Positions 16,922 to 25,701 of a stretch of 64,000 nt of DNA are shown here, in pieces; positions within the stretch are counted from its first letter, which is position 1, and every line of letters begins with the position of its first letter. The notes beneath the pieces are model-generated. The model worked only from the letters and a program-made list of their open reading frames with translations, had not been told where the DNA came from and made no database searches. The position numbers and the translations under genes were made by a program. Source of the stretch: Jannaschia marina (GTDB lineage Bacteria; Pseudomonadota; Alphaproteobacteria; Rhodobacterales; Rhodobacteraceae); NCBI RefSeq assembly GCF_013404595.1, contig NZ_JABVAX010000016.1, positions 1 through 64,000 of the forward strand, in the 5' to 3' direction.

Positions 16922-17875
16922 AAGCTTCAGAAGCGCCCGTTCGCCCTGCCGCAGCGCGGTGGGGCGGTCGGGCACGCCGACGTCCCGCCAGTCCTCGGCC
17001 AGCGCGATTACGTCGGGGTGGATGTAGGAATTGCGCGCAATGGTCGGCGTGTTGTGCAGGATCTTCGCCGCCGCCTCCGACATCTCCTTGATCGTGATGC
17101 CTTCGCCCGCGGCCATCGCCGCCTCCAACGCGCGAACCGAGCCGTTCCAGGTGCGAAAGGTCTTGGCCGTGGCCCCGTCGAGGCCCGTCGCCCCGCGCAG
17201 CCAGTCGTTCACCTGGTCGGCGTGGACGGTGTGGCGCGTGTCGTTCTCGATCCACTCGAAGACGGGCGCGCCCGGCAGGTCCGACAGGTCGTGAAGCGCG
17301 CGCATCAGCGTCCGGTCCGACAGCTGTCGTCGCACGCGCTTGCCGCCCTTCGCCCGCCAGTCGAGACGGATGCCCCGCCCGTCGATCCGAAGGTTGCGCG
17401 AGCGCAGCGTGGTCGCCCCCTCCGTCCCGTTCTCGGCGCGGTAGGCCTCGGAACCGATGCGGATCGACACCCGGTCGATCAGGCGCAGGACGGCGGCAAT
17501 CGCAAAGTCCCGCTCTCCGGCTTCGCCCTTGAGCGCTTCGGCCACGCGCCGCCGGAGCGCGGGCAGCGCCGCGCCGAACTCCGGCAGCTCGCCGAACTTC
17601 TGCAGGTTGCGCCACTCGGACCAGCGCGCATGGTAGCGGTACTGCTTACGGTTCCGCGCGTCATGCCCCGTGGCCTGCAGGTGGCCGCGCCGGCGCGGCG
17701 AGATCCAGACCTTCTCATAGGCCGGCGGCACCGCCAGCGCCTCGATCCGCTTCCGCTCTCCGGCGTCGTCGATCGTCGTGCCGTCGGGCGCGCGGTAGGA
17801 CCAGCCGCGCCCGGCTCGCCGGCGCGTGATGCCGGGGCGGTCGTCGGGGTAGTAGATGAGATCGGGCAAGTTCAT
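16913..17875 (-). CDS. DNA topoisomerase IB (poxvirus type)
   Basis: A 320-residue enzyme that nicks and rejoins one DNA strand through a 3'-phosphotyrosine. The N-terminal domain begins MNLPDLIYYPDDRPGITRRRAGRGW with YRAPDG and IPPAYEKVWISP-like sequence. The catalytic domain has RIGSEAYRAENGTEGATTLRSRN, the Lys/Arg cluster KGGKRVRRQL, FRTWNGSV and Tyr284 in NSYIHP. Start set at ATG 17875, giving the usual length; the open frame upstream lies antisense to the deaminase gene. Confidence 0.93.
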   Translation of the reverse strand: MNLPDLIYYPDDRPGITRRRAGRGWSYRAPDGTTIDDAGERKRIEALAVPPAYEKVWISPRRRGHLQATGHDARNRKQYRYHARWSEWRNLQKFGELPEFGAALPALRRRVAEALKGEAGERDFAIAAVLRLIDRVSIRIGSEAYRAENGTEGATTLRSRNLRIDGRGIRLDWRAKGGKRVRRQLSDRTLMRALHDLSDLPGAPVFEWIENDTRHTVHADQVNDWLRGATGLDGATAKTFRTWNGSVRALEAAMAAGEGITIKEMSEAAAKILHNTPTIARNSYIHPDVIALAEDWRDVGVPDRPTALRQGERALLKLLG

Positions 17876-17966
17876 GCGAACCAACGCGCGTCCGCCGCAA
17901 TCGGGTTCCCGCCGACCGGGCAATGGCCCCGCTTGCACGTCCCCCCAACCCGTGACACCCTTTGCC

Positions 17967-19769
17967 ATGACGCCCGAAACGCTGCCGACCTGGCCCGACT
18001 CCGCCGCTTCCCTCATCGCCATCGCCGCAGGCCGCGCCCCGGCCGAAACCGTCGTGCGCGGGGGAAAGGTCGTGAACGTGCACACGCGGGAGGTGCTCGA
18101 CTGGGAGGTGGCGATCGCCCGCGGCCGCTTCGCCTACGTCGGACCGGACGCGAGCCATTGCATCGGCCCCGGAACGGAGGTGATCGACGCAGCGGGGCGC
18201 TATGTCATCCCCGGTCTCTGCGACGCGCACATGCATGTCGAATCGGGGATGCTGACGCCGGCCGAATTCGCCGCCGCGGTTATCCCGCACGGCACCACGG
18301 CGATGTTCACCGACCCGCACGAGATCGCCAATGTGCTGGGCCTGCCCGGCGTGCGGCTCATGCACGACGAGGCCCGGCGGCAGCCCTGCTCGATGTTCGT
18401 GCAGATGCCCTCCTGCGCGCCCTCGGCTCCGGGGCTGGAAACGACGGGGCACGAGATCACGCCCGACGACGTGGCCGAGGCGATGACCTGGCCCAGCATC
18501 GTCGGCCTGGGCGAGATGATGAACTTCCCGGGCGTGATCCACGAAGATACGAAGATGCTGGCCGAGATGGCGGCGACCGCCGACGCGGGCAAGACGATCG
18601 GGGGGCACTACGCCTCGCCCGATCTCGGCCCGGCCTTCCACGCCTATGCCGCGGGTGGCCCCGCCGACGACCACGAGGGCACCTGCGAGGCCGACGCCAT
18701 CGCCCGCGTGCGGCAGGGGATGCGGGCGATGATGCGCCTCGGCTCCGCCTGGTACGACGTGGAAACCCAGATCACCGCCGTCACCGAAAAGGGCCTCGAT
18801 CCGCGCAATTTCATCCTCTGCACCGACGACTGCATGGCCGGGACGCTGGTGAACGACGGGCACATGGACCGGGTGCTGCGCCACGCGATCGACTGCGGCT
18901 GCGATCCGCTGATCGCGCTGCAGATGTGCACGATCAATACGGCGACGCATTTCGGGCTGGAGCGGGAGCTCGGGTCGATCGCGCCGGGCCGTCGCGCCGA
19001 TCTCATCCTGACGTCGGACCTGACGACGCTTCCTGTCGAGCATGTGATCGCACTCGGACAGACCGTGGCGAAGGACGGCAGGCTGACCGTGGCCTGCCCG
19101 CACCTCGACTGGCCCGCCGAGGCCCGCGAGACGGTGAACATGGCGCGGGATCTGAGTGCGAACGACTTCGACATCCCCGCCGCCGAGGGCGCGCACGAAG
19201 TGACCGCCCGTGTCATCGGCGTGGTCGAGAACCAGGCCCCGACGAAGGCGCTGACCCGTACGCTGCCGGTCGTCGACGGGTGCGTGGACACGACAGGCCA
19301 CGCCGACACCTGCCGGATCGCCCTCGTGGAACGGCACCGGGCGACGGGCGGCGTGACCAACGCGCTCGTCTCGGGCTTCGGTTATACCGGGCGGATGGCG
19401 CTGGCCTCGACCGTCGCGCATGACAGCCACCACATGATCGTCGTCGGCACCGATGCGGAGCAGATGGCGCTTGCCGCCAACCGCCTGCGGGCCGTCGGCG
19501 GGGGCGTCACGCTCTGGTCCGACGGGGCGGAACGCGCGCTCGTCGAGTTGCCCATCGCCGGCCTCATGTCCGACAGCCCCGCCGCCGAGGTCGCCGCCAA
19601 GGCCAGCGCTCTGATGCAGGCGATGCGCGACGCCGGGTGCACCCTCAACAACGCCTACATGCAGCATTCGCTGCTGGCCCTCGTCGTCATCCCCGAGTTG
19701 CGGATCAGCGATATGGGCCTCGTCGACGTGACCACATTCGAACTGACCGACCTGATAGAGACCACATGA
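17967..19769 (+). CDS. ade: Adenine deaminase
   Basis: A 600-residue amidohydrolase converting adenine to hypoxanthine and ammonia for purine salvage. Landmarks: VVRGGKVVNVHTREVLDWEVAI, metal-binding DAHMHVESGMLTP, TDPHEIANVLG, GLGEMMNFPGV, the second His region GGHYASPDLG and CTDDCM, and the C-terminal domain HDSHHMIVVGTD. Start at ATG 17967, after the noise-like upstream extension. The stop overlaps the next gene's start (ATGA), coupling it to AMP nucleosidase; together they route AMP to adenine and hypoxanthine. Confidence 0.95.
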   Translation: MTPETLPTWPDSAASLIAIAAGRAPAETVVRGGKVVNVHTREVLDWEVAIARGRFAYVGPDASHCIGPGTEVIDAAGRYVIPGLCDAHMHVESGMLTPAEFAAAVIPHGTTAMFTDPHEIANVLGLPGVRLMHDEARRQPCSMFVQMPSCAPSAPGLETTGHEITPDDVAEAMTWPSIVGLGEMMNFPGVIHEDTKMLAEMAATADAGKTIGGHYASPDLGPAFHAYAAGGPADDHEGTCEADAIARVRQGMRAMMRLGSAWYDVETQITAVTEKGLDPRNFILCTDDCMAGTLVNDGHMDRVLRHAIDCGCDPLIALQMCTINTATHFGLERELGSIAPGRRADLILTSDLTTLPVEHVIALGQTVAKDGRLTVACPHLDWPAEARETVNMARDLSANDFDIPAAEGAHEVTARVIGVVENQAPTKALTRTLPVVDGCVDTTGHADTCRIALVERHRATGGVTNALVSGFGYTGRMALASTVAHDSHHMIVVGTDAEQMALAANRLRAVGGGVTLWSDGAERALVELPIAGLMSDSPAAEVAAKASALMQAMRDAGCTLNNAYMQHSLLALVVIPELRISDMGLVDVTTFELTDLIETT

Positions 19770-21250
19770 CGCTGAACACCTCCCCCATCTGCAGCCCCGA
19801 TGACCGCCCCGCGCGCCAATTCAACGACGCGGCCGAGGCCGTGGCCGAGCTCAAACGGCTCTACACCGAGGCGACGCAGTACCTGCAGATGCAATTCCAG
19901 GCGGCCCTCGGCGGCGCGATCCCCGAATGCCGCTACCGCGCCTACTACCCGGAGATCCGCATCACGACGACGAGCTTCGGCCGCGCCGACAGCCGGCTGA
20001 GCTTCGGTCACGTGGCTGAGCCGGGCCAGTACGCCGCGACGATCACCCGGCCCGACCTCTTCGAGCATTACCTGACGCAGCAGATCGGCCTCCTGATGAC
20101 GTCGCACGACATCCCGGTCTCAGTCGGCTATTCCACGACGCCGATCCCGGTGCATTTCGCCGTGCTGAACGATGCGGACCTGAACGTGCCGCAGGACGGC
20201 GTCCTGCCGTTCCTGATGCGCGACGTCTTCGACGTGCCCGACCTCGAGACGACGAACGACGCCATCGTCAACGGCGTAGGCTTCACCTACGAGGACGGGG
20301 CCAAGCCGCTCGCCCCCTTCACGGCGCAGCGGGTCGATTATTCGCTCGCCCGGCTTGCCCACTACACGGCGACGTCGCCGACGGACTTCCAGAACCACGT
20401 CCTCTTCACCAACTACCAGTTCTACGTGGACGAGTTCATCGCCTATGGCCGCGAGGCACTGCGCGACCCGGCATCCGGCTATGTCGCGCTTGTCGGGCCG
20501 GCCGGACAGCGGATCACCGCCGACGATCCGGACAAGCCGATGATGGATCCGGCCAAGATGCCGCAGATGCCGAGCTACCACCTGACGCGCGAGGGCGGGC
20601 AGGGCATCACGCTCGTCAACATCGGGGTGGGGCCGTCGAACGCGAAAACGGCGACCGACCACATCGCCGTCCTGCGACCCCATGTCTGGCTGATGGTCGG
20701 GCATTGCGCGGGGTTGCGCAATTCGCAGTCGCTTGGCGATTTCGTCCTCGCCCATGCCTACCTGCGGGAAGACCATGTCCTCGACGACGATCTGCCGGTC
20801 TGGGTGCCCATCCCGGCGCTGGCCGAGGTGCAGGTCGCCCTCGAGGAGGCCGTGGAACAGACGACGCAGCTCGAAGGCTACGAACTCAAGCGGATCATGC
20901 GGACGGGCACGGTGGCGACCATCGACAACCGCAACTGGGAGCTGCGCGAGCAGGCCGGCCCCGTGCAGCGCCTCTCGCAGAGCCGGGCCGTCGCGCTCGA
21001 CATGGAAAGCGCGACGATCGCCGCCAACGGCTTCCGCTTCCGGGTGCCCTACGGCACGCTGCTCTGCGTCTCCGACAAGCCGCTCCACGGGGAGCTGAAG
21101 CTGCCGGGCATGGCGTCGGACTTCTACAAGACGCAGGTAAGCCGCCATCTGATGATCGGCATCCGCGCCATGGAATCCCTTCGCGAAATGCCTCTGGAGC
21201 GTCTGCACAGCCGAAAGTTGCGCAGTTTCGAGGAAACTGCGTTCCTTTGA
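19766..21250 (+). CDS. amn: AMP nucleosidase
   Basis: A 494-residue enzyme splitting AMP to adenine and ribose-5-phosphate. The N-terminal regulatory part (YRAYYPEIRITTTSFGRADSRLSFGHV) is followed by the PNP/UDP-phosphorylase catalytic domain with GVGPSNAKTATDHIAVLRPHVWLMVGHCAGLR, AYLREDHVLDDDLP and DMESATIAANGFRFRVPYGTLLCVSDKPLHGELK. Full length. Translationally coupled to ade by an ATGA overlap, an arrangement that fits a purine-salvage operon. Confidence 0.95.
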   Translation: MTLNTSPICSPDDRPARQFNDAAEAVAELKRLYTEATQYLQMQFQAALGGAIPECRYRAYYPEIRITTTSFGRADSRLSFGHVAEPGQYAATITRPDLFEHYLTQQIGLLMTSHDIPVSVGYSTTPIPVHFAVLNDADLNVPQDGVLPFLMRDVFDVPDLETTNDAIVNGVGFTYEDGAKPLAPFTAQRVDYSLARLAHYTATSPTDFQNHVLFTNYQFYVDEFIAYGREALRDPASGYVALVGPAGQRITADDPDKPMMDPAKMPQMPSYHLTREGGQGITLVNIGVGPSNAKTATDHIAVLRPHVWLMVGHCAGLRNSQSLGDFVLAHAYLREDHVLDDDLPVWVPIPALAEVQVALEEAVEQTTQLEGYELKRIMRTGTVATIDNRNWELREQAGPVQRLSQSRAVALDMESATIAANGFRFRVPYGTLLCVSDKPLHGELKLPGMASDFYKTQVSRHLMIGIRAMESLREMPLERLHSRKLRSFEETAFL

Positions 21251-21282
21251 CGCCACTTTCCGCCGAGACACCGCAAAAACAG

Positions 21283-21302
21283 GGTCACAAATTCTTGTGA
21301 CC
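21283..21302 (+). terminator. Perfect inverted repeat after amn
   Basis: GGTCACAA-attc-TTGTGACC is a perfect 8-bp stem 32 bp past the amn stop and 62 bp before the HU start. It has no T-run. It may be a weak terminator for ade-amn or an operator for the HU gene. Confidence 0.5.
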
Positions 21303-21364
21303 TCGCGAAAAGGCGGGTTAAGGTCCGCCCAATCAGCAAGCCTACGGGGAAGGGAGAGCCGCAA

Positions 21365-21655
21365 ATGGCGAACAAACCGATGACAAAGACGCAACTCGTC
21401 GCCGCACTGGCCGAGAAGATGGACACCGACAAGAAGTCGGCTTCCGGTGCGCTCGACGCGATCGTCGAAATCATCACCGAGGAAGTGTCGAACGGCGGTG
21501 CCGTGACGCTTCCGGGCGTCGGCAAGATCATGTGCCGCGAGCGCCCCGAGCGCATGGTGCGCAACCCCGCCACCGGCGAGCAGTTCAAGAAGGACGCCGA
21601 CAAGGTGGTCAAGATGACCATCGCGAAGGCCCTCAAGGATTCGGTCAACGCCTGA
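21365..21655 (+). CDS. hup: HU-family DNA-binding protein
   Basis: A 96-residue histone-like protein: helical dimerisation half (TKTQLVAALAEKMDTDKKSASGALDAIVEIITEEV), then GGAVTLPGVGKIMCRERPERMVRNPATGEQF with the beta-arm, whose RNPATGE tip intercalates DNA. It compacts and bends DNA in the nucleoid. A strong ribosome site (AAGGGAGAG) precedes the ATG, and its own terminator follows, so it is monocistronic. Confidence 0.95.
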   Translation: MANKPMTKTQLVAALAEKMDTDKKSASGALDAIVEIITEEVSNGGAVTLPGVGKIMCRERPERMVRNPATGEQFKKDADKVVKMTIAKALKDSVNA

Positions 21656-21691
21656 TCGACCGGCCCCGCGGGGCCGCTCTCGACGATGACG

Positions 21692-21716
21692 AAGGCTCCC
21701 TCGCGGGGGCCTTTTT
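21692..21716 (+). terminator. Rho-independent terminator of hup
   Basis: AAGGCTCCC-tcgc-GGGGGCCTTTTT forms a GC-rich hairpin ending in a run of five T, 36 bp past the hup stop. Confidence 0.88.
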
Positions 21717-21773
21717 CATGTCGGGTCACCATGCGCGCCTTGCCTGCCGCGCCGAAATCGTCAGGGTCTCGCC

Positions 21774-22649
21774 ATGGATCTCCGCGCGATCACCTATGGC
21801 CTGCTCTTCGCCTTCATGTGGTCGTCGGCCTTCACCTCCGCCCGCATCATCGTGGCCGAGGCCCCGCCGATCCTGTCGCTCTCGCTGCGCTTCGCGATCT
21901 CGGGTGTGCTCGGCATGGTCATCGCCTACGCCATCGGCGAACGGATGCGCCTGACGCCCGGCCAATGGCGGGCCGTGATCGTCTTCGGGCTCTGCCAGAA
22001 CGCGCTCTACCTGGGGCTCAACTTCGTCGCGATGCAGTGGATCGAGGCCAGCCTCGCCGCGATCATCGCCTCGACGCTTCCCCTGCTGGTCGCGCTGGCG
22101 AACTGGGTGATCTTCTCCGAGCGCACGCGCCTCCTCGGCGTCGCGGGTCTTCTCGCCGGCACGCTCGGTGTCCTCCTCATCATGGGCACGCGGCTGCAGG
22201 GCGGGGCCGATGTGACGGGCATCGCGTTTTGCGTCCTGGGCGTCATCGCCCTCACCGTGGCGACGCTCTCCGTCCGCGGGGCATCGGGCGGCGGCAACCT
22301 CCTGATGGTCGTCGGGCTGCAGATGCTCGTGGGCTCCGCCGCGCTGCTGCCCGTCGGCCTTGCGCTGGAAACCTGGGAGGTCACCTGGACGCCGCGCCTG
22401 ATCGCGGCGCTCACCTATACGACGCTCGTTCCGGGCCTCGCCGCGACGTGGATCTGGTTCCTCCTCGTCGGCCGCATCGGCGCAACCCCGGCAGCGACCT
22501 TCCACTTCCTCAACCCGTTCTTCGGGGTCGTCGTCGCCTGGGCCCTGCTCGGCGAAAGACTCGGCCCGCTCGACATCGCCGGCGTGGCCATTGTGACGCT
22601 GGGCATCCTCGCGGTGCAGCTCAGCCGGTTGAACCAGCGTGAGCGTTAG
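21774..22649 (+). CDS. EamA/DMT-family transporter
   Basis: A 291-residue protein of ten helices in two EamA repeats. The first repeat ends LAALIIASTLPLLVALANWVIFSE-like and the second ends GRIGATPAATFHFLNPFFGVVVAWALLGERLG, the classic C-terminal EamA box. It is an inner-membrane exporter of unknown substrate. It shares only fold-level features with the other DMT gene at 9549 and is not a duplicate. It follows the hup terminator and has its own GTCAGGGTC leader. Confidence 0.9.
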   Translation: MDLRAITYGLLFAFMWSSAFTSARIIVAEAPPILSLSLRFAISGVLGMVIAYAIGERMRLTPGQWRAVIVFGLCQNALYLGLNFVAMQWIEASLAAIIASTLPLLVALANWVIFSERTRLLGVAGLLAGTLGVLLIMGTRLQGGADVTGIAFCVLGVIALTVATLSVRGASGGGNLLMVVGLQMLVGSAALLPVGLALETWEVTWTPRLIAALTYTTLVPGLAATWIWFLLVGRIGATPAATFHFLNPFFGVVVAWALLGERLGPLDIAGVAIVTLGILAVQLSRLNQRER

Positions 22650-22678
22650 GGATTCCTTAATACACCTCGTTAGACTAT

Positions 22679-22954
22679 ATGTTTGTCATGGCCGTTGATC
22701 AGAACATCGAAAATCAACTACGCGCGCTCGTGGTCGACCGGATCGGCGAAGACGCGTTACGCGGCTTCAGTGTTGAGGACTATTTCGATCACAATGGTGA
22801 GCAAGCTCTTCGGATCACGCTGACCTTCGATGCGCAGGCATTCGACGAGATCGACCGACTCGACCTGATGACCGATCTTTTCGACGCTTTGCGCGAGCGG
22901 AAGATCGACCTGTTTCCCTACACGACGTTCCTGCGGGAGGGGGAAGCGGCCTGA
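22679..22954 (+). CDS. Small partner protein upstream of HEPN gene
   Basis: A 91-residue protein (or 88 from the second ATG at 22688). The core DHNGEQALRITLTFDAQAFDEIDRLDLMTDLFDALRERK resembles short alpha/beta proteins I associate with the position just upstream of HEPN-domain genes. It lacks the GSxARG and DxD motifs of an MNT nucleotidyltransferase. No clear ribosome site precedes either ATG; a TAGACTAT box sits immediately before, so a leaderless message is possible. It may be the antitoxin or substrate-recognition partner of the next gene (inference). Confidence 0.7.
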   Translation: MFVMAVDQNIENQLRALVVDRIGEDALRGFSVEDYFDHNGEQALRITLTFDAQAFDEIDRLDLMTDLFDALRERKIDLFPYTTFLREGEAA

Positions 22955-23427
22955 AGCCCGCAGATCTCATCGAAACGGCCGAGCGGCTGATCGACGGTCC
23001 AGTCCGCAGACGCCCGCGCCAGAGCGATCTGAAACGGGCTATCAGCACAGCCTACTACGCTTGTTTTCATGCCCTGTGCAGAACTTGTGCCGACATGTCG
23101 GTCGGCGGGAACAATGCTGCACGGTCGCAAGCCGCGTGGCGACATGCCTACCGCGGCGTGATGCATCGACAGGCTTCGGAAATGCTCACGAAGCACGCTC
23201 CAACCCTTCGCTTTCCTAGCGAGGTGCGAAGCTTCGGTATCCTTTTCAAGACCCTCCAAGAGAAGCGTCATTCGGCAGACTACGACCCTCATAGTAGCTT
23301 TTCGAAGGCAGAAGCGATTTCCACCGTCGTCGACGCAAAGCGCGCGATCTCGCTCTTCGAGGCTATCCCGACCAAGGATCGTAGTGCTCTCGCTGTCCTC
23401 ATTCTACTCGGTAAACCACGTCCCTAA
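22951..23427 (+). CDS. HEPN-domain protein, probable CTG start
   Basis: The frame continues well upstream of the first ATG (23095): from 22951 it reads [16 protein letters not shown], then [20 protein letters not shown], a textbook HEPN helix, and further on [11 protein letters not shown], the usual RH-x-ADYDP box. No ATG, GTG or TTG exists in the right place. A CTG at 22951 follows GGGAGGGGGAAGCGGC and overlaps the upstream TGA (CTGA), so I take it as the start, giving 158 residues. HEPN proteins are often RNases in toxin-antitoxin or defence pairs. The 3' end overlaps aroC on the other strand by 4 bp. Confidence 0.75.
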   Translation: MKPADLIETAERLIDGPVRRRPRQSDLKRAISTAYYACFHALCRTCADMSVGGNNAARSQAAWRHAYRGVMHRQASEMLTKHAPTLRFPSEVRSFGILFKTLQEKRHSADYDPHSSFSKAEAISTVVDAKRAISLFEAIPTKDRSALAVLILLGKPRP

Positions 23428-24527
23428 CCGATCCGCCCGCCGGTCTCTCCCACCTGCCCCCGATGCAGCAGGAAGTGATCGAGCACGACGCAAGCCATCA
23501 TCGCCTCTGCCACGGGCACCGCGCGGATGCCGACGCAGGGGTCGTGGCGGCCCTTGGTCACGATTGTCGTGTCCTCGCCCGACTTGGTGATCGTGCGGCG
23601 TTCCGAGAGGATCGACGACGTCGGCTTCACCGCGAAGCGCACCACCAGGTCCTGCCCCGTGGAGATACCGCCGAGAATGCCGCCGGCGTGGTTGGAGGAA
23701 TACACCGGCCCGTCCGGGCCCATGGAAATCTCGTCGGCGTTGTCGCGGCCCGTCAGGCGCGCGGCGTTCATGCCCTCGCCGATCTCCACGCCCTTGACCG
23801 CGTTGATCGACATCATCGCCGCCGCGAGGTCGGTGTCGATCTTGCCGTAGATCGGTGCGCCGAGACCAGCGGGCACGCCCTGCGCGACGCATTCGATGAC
23901 GGCCCCGACGGAATTGTGGTCGTCCTTGCGCAGCCAGTCGAGATGGTCTGCGAACTCACCCGCCGCGACCGGGTCGGGGCACCAGAAATCGTTGCGCCCG
24001 ATCTCGTCCCAGTCGAAGCGCGCGCGGTCGATCCCGAGCTCGCCCATCTGGACCATGTAGCCGGTGATCCGCACCTCCGGCAGCAGGAGGCCCAACGCCG
24101 ACCGCGCGACGCCACCCGCCGCGACCCGCGCCGCCGTTTCGCGCGCGGAGGAGCGCCCGCCGCCGCGGTAGTCGCGGATGCCGTACTTCTGCCAGTAGGT
24201 GATATCGGCGTGGCCCGGGCGGAATTTCTCGGCGATCTCGCCGTAGTCCTTCGACCGCTGGTCGGTGTTGCGGATCATCAGCTGGATCGGCGTGCCCGTG
24301 CTGACGCCCTCGAAGACACCCGAAAGGATCTCGACGGCGTCCGGCTCCTTGCGCTGCGTGGTGTGCTTCGACTGGCCCGGCTTGCGCTTGTCGAGCCAGT
24401 GCTGAAGCGCCTCGGCCTCCACCGGCACGCCCGGCGGGCAACCGTCGATCGTCGCCCCGAGCGCGGGCCCGTGGCTTTCGCCCCAGGTGGTGACGCGGAA
24501 CAGGTGACCGAAGGTATTCAGGGACAT
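23424..24527 (-). CDS. aroC: Chorismate synthase
   Basis: A 367-residue FMN-dependent enzyme making chorismate from EPSP, the last step of the shikimate pathway. Signature blocks: [32 protein letters not shown] at the N-terminus, [36 protein letters not shown] and [26 protein letters not shown] near the C-terminus. Start at ATG 24527, which gives the normal length. Monocistronic. Confidence 0.97.
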   Translation of the reverse strand: MSLNTFGHLFRVTTWGESHGPALGATIDGCPPGVPVEAEALQHWLDKRKPGQSKHTTQRKEPDAVEILSGVFEGVSTGTPIQLMIRNTDQRSKDYGEIAEKFRPGHADITYWQKYGIRDYRGGGRSSARETAARVAAGGVARSALGLLLPEVRITGYMVQMGELGIDRARFDWDEIGRNDFWCPDPVAAGEFADHLDWLRKDDHNSVGAVIECVAQGVPAGLGAPIYGKIDTDLAAAMMSINAVKGVEIGEGMNAARLTGRDNADEISMGPDGPVYSSNHAGGILGGISTGQDLVVRFAVKPTSSILSERRTITKSGEDTTIVTKGRHDPCVGIRAVPVAEAMMACVVLDHFLLHRGQVGETGGRIG

Positions 24528-24581
24528 CGCGGGCCTCTCGATTGCCCGAGCGGGCCTAGCGCATGGCCCGGTCCAAGGCAA

Positions 24582-25484
24582 TCAGCGGTGGAAGCCGGTG
24601 GCCCGGTGGCCCGCCCTCCCGAGCGCCCGGGCGACGGCCGCGATGTGATCCGGCCCGACCTCGCAGCAGCCGCCGAGGAGCGTCGCCCCCGCCGCGCGCC
24701 AGCTTTCCGTGAACTCGGCGTAGCGGCCGGGCGTCATGTCCGTCCGCGCCGACAGCGCATCGACCGTGCCACCCGGTGTCAGCGCCTCCACGGAGGTGAA
24801 GGCATTGGCATAGCCGCCGAACGGCAGGCCGCTGTCGGCGAGGCGCGGCAGGGACCGGCTGATCGCCTCGGGGCTGGAGCAGTTGAGCAGAATGCCATCT
24901 GGTTTCTTCGGCACGAGCCGGGCCAGCGCCTCGGCCAGCGGCTCCTCCGAGCGCAGGCGGTCGGTGCCGTCGTCGGCAAGGCTGAGCGCGAGGAGGACGG
25001 GAAGATCGCTCTCCTTCGCCGCGTCAAGCGCGGCCGTGGCCTCGTCGATGCTGGACATCGTCTCGATCAGCAGAATGTCCGCCCCCGCCACCTGCGCCGC
25101 CACGAGGCGACGGTATTCGGCCAGCGCGAGCGGATAATCGAGGCGCACGTCGGCCCGATAACTTGCCACCAGCGGCGGCAGGCAGGCCGCGATCTGCACG
25201 CCAGCCGTCGCGGCCCGACGCGCCAGTCGGAGCGCCGTGGCATGGGCTTCCGCGAAGCGGTCGCCGATCCCGTTCCGGGCCATGCGGGTCGGTGTGACCG
25301 TATAGGTGTTGAGCGTAAGAACCCGCGCGCCGGCAGCCACGAAAGCCGCGTGGACCTCGGTCACGACCTCGGGCGTGTCGAACATGACCTGCAGCGACCA
25401 GAGCGGATGCGCCGACTTGCCGGCCCGGCGCAGGATCTCCTGTCCGTTGCCGCCATCGAGTAGCGTGATGTCTGCCAAAACCAT
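24582..25484 (-). CDS. Homocysteine S-methyltransferase-family protein
   Basis: A 300-residue Zn-thiol methyltransferase domain: ITLLDGGNGQEILRR at the start, NTYTVTPTRMARNG, LLIETMSSIDEA, ILLNCSSPEAI with the first Zn Cys, and LLGGCCEVGPDHI with the Cys pair. All three metal Cys are present. It would transfer a methyl group to homocysteine (or a related thiol) from a donor such as betaine or S-methylmethionine; the donor cannot be told. Start at ATG 25484, after GGGAGGGT. It is divergent from the TPP-riboswitch transcript. Confidence 0.85.
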   Translation of the reverse strand: MVLADITLLDGGNGQEILRRAGKSAHPLWSLQVMFDTPEVVTEVHAAFVAAGARVLTLNTYTVTPTRMARNGIGDRFAEAHATALRLARRAATAGVQIAACLPPLVASYRADVRLDYPLALAEYRRLVAAQVAGADILLIETMSSIDEATAALDAAKESDLPVLLALSLADDGTDRLRSEEPLAEALARLVPKKPDGILLNCSSPEAISRSLPRLADSGLPFGGYANAFTSVEALTPGGTVDALSARTDMTPGRYAEFTESWRAAGATLLGGCCEVGPDHIAAVARALGRAGHRATGFHR

Positions 25485-25570
25485 ACCCTCCCGCGCCGAA
25501 CCGGGCGCGCAGACAGCATGTGGCGCGGCGGGGGCTGGCGTCCAGCCGTCGGCTGTTCTATCCACGTGCC

Positions 25571-25652
25571 ACCTCGGGGGGCCCGACAGGGCTGAGATGC
25601 ATCACGCGGACCCGTTGAACCTGAACCGGTTAAGACCGGCGGAGGGAAGGTT
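25571..25652 (+). promoter_or_regulatory. TPP riboswitch
   Basis: The sequence contains the conserved THI-box parts in order: CTCGGGGG start helix, GACAGGGCTGAGATG (pyrimidine pocket CTGAGA), ACCCGTTGAACCTGAACCGG (the second conserved block), TTAAGACCGGCGGAGGGAAGG closing helix. It lies 50 bp before the start of thiB and would shut off the thi genes when thiamine pyrophosphate is plentiful. Confidence 0.95.
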
Positions 25653-25701
25653 TGCCGCGCAAGGCTCCTCGCCCCCGTCCGTCGCCATGGGAGTGAGAGA
25701 G

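Noticed and set aside
17715..19667. 650-codon open frame on the minus strand opposite adenine deaminase
   Set aside because: It is the antisense shadow of a high-GC gene; the plus strand has a complete adenine deaminase with all motifs, and the antisense translation is low-complexity His/Arg/Gly-rich.
23095..23427. Start of the HEPN gene at the internal ATG
   Set aside because: It would delete the conserved HEPN helix ([18 protein letters not shown]) that is clearly encoded upstream in the same frame.
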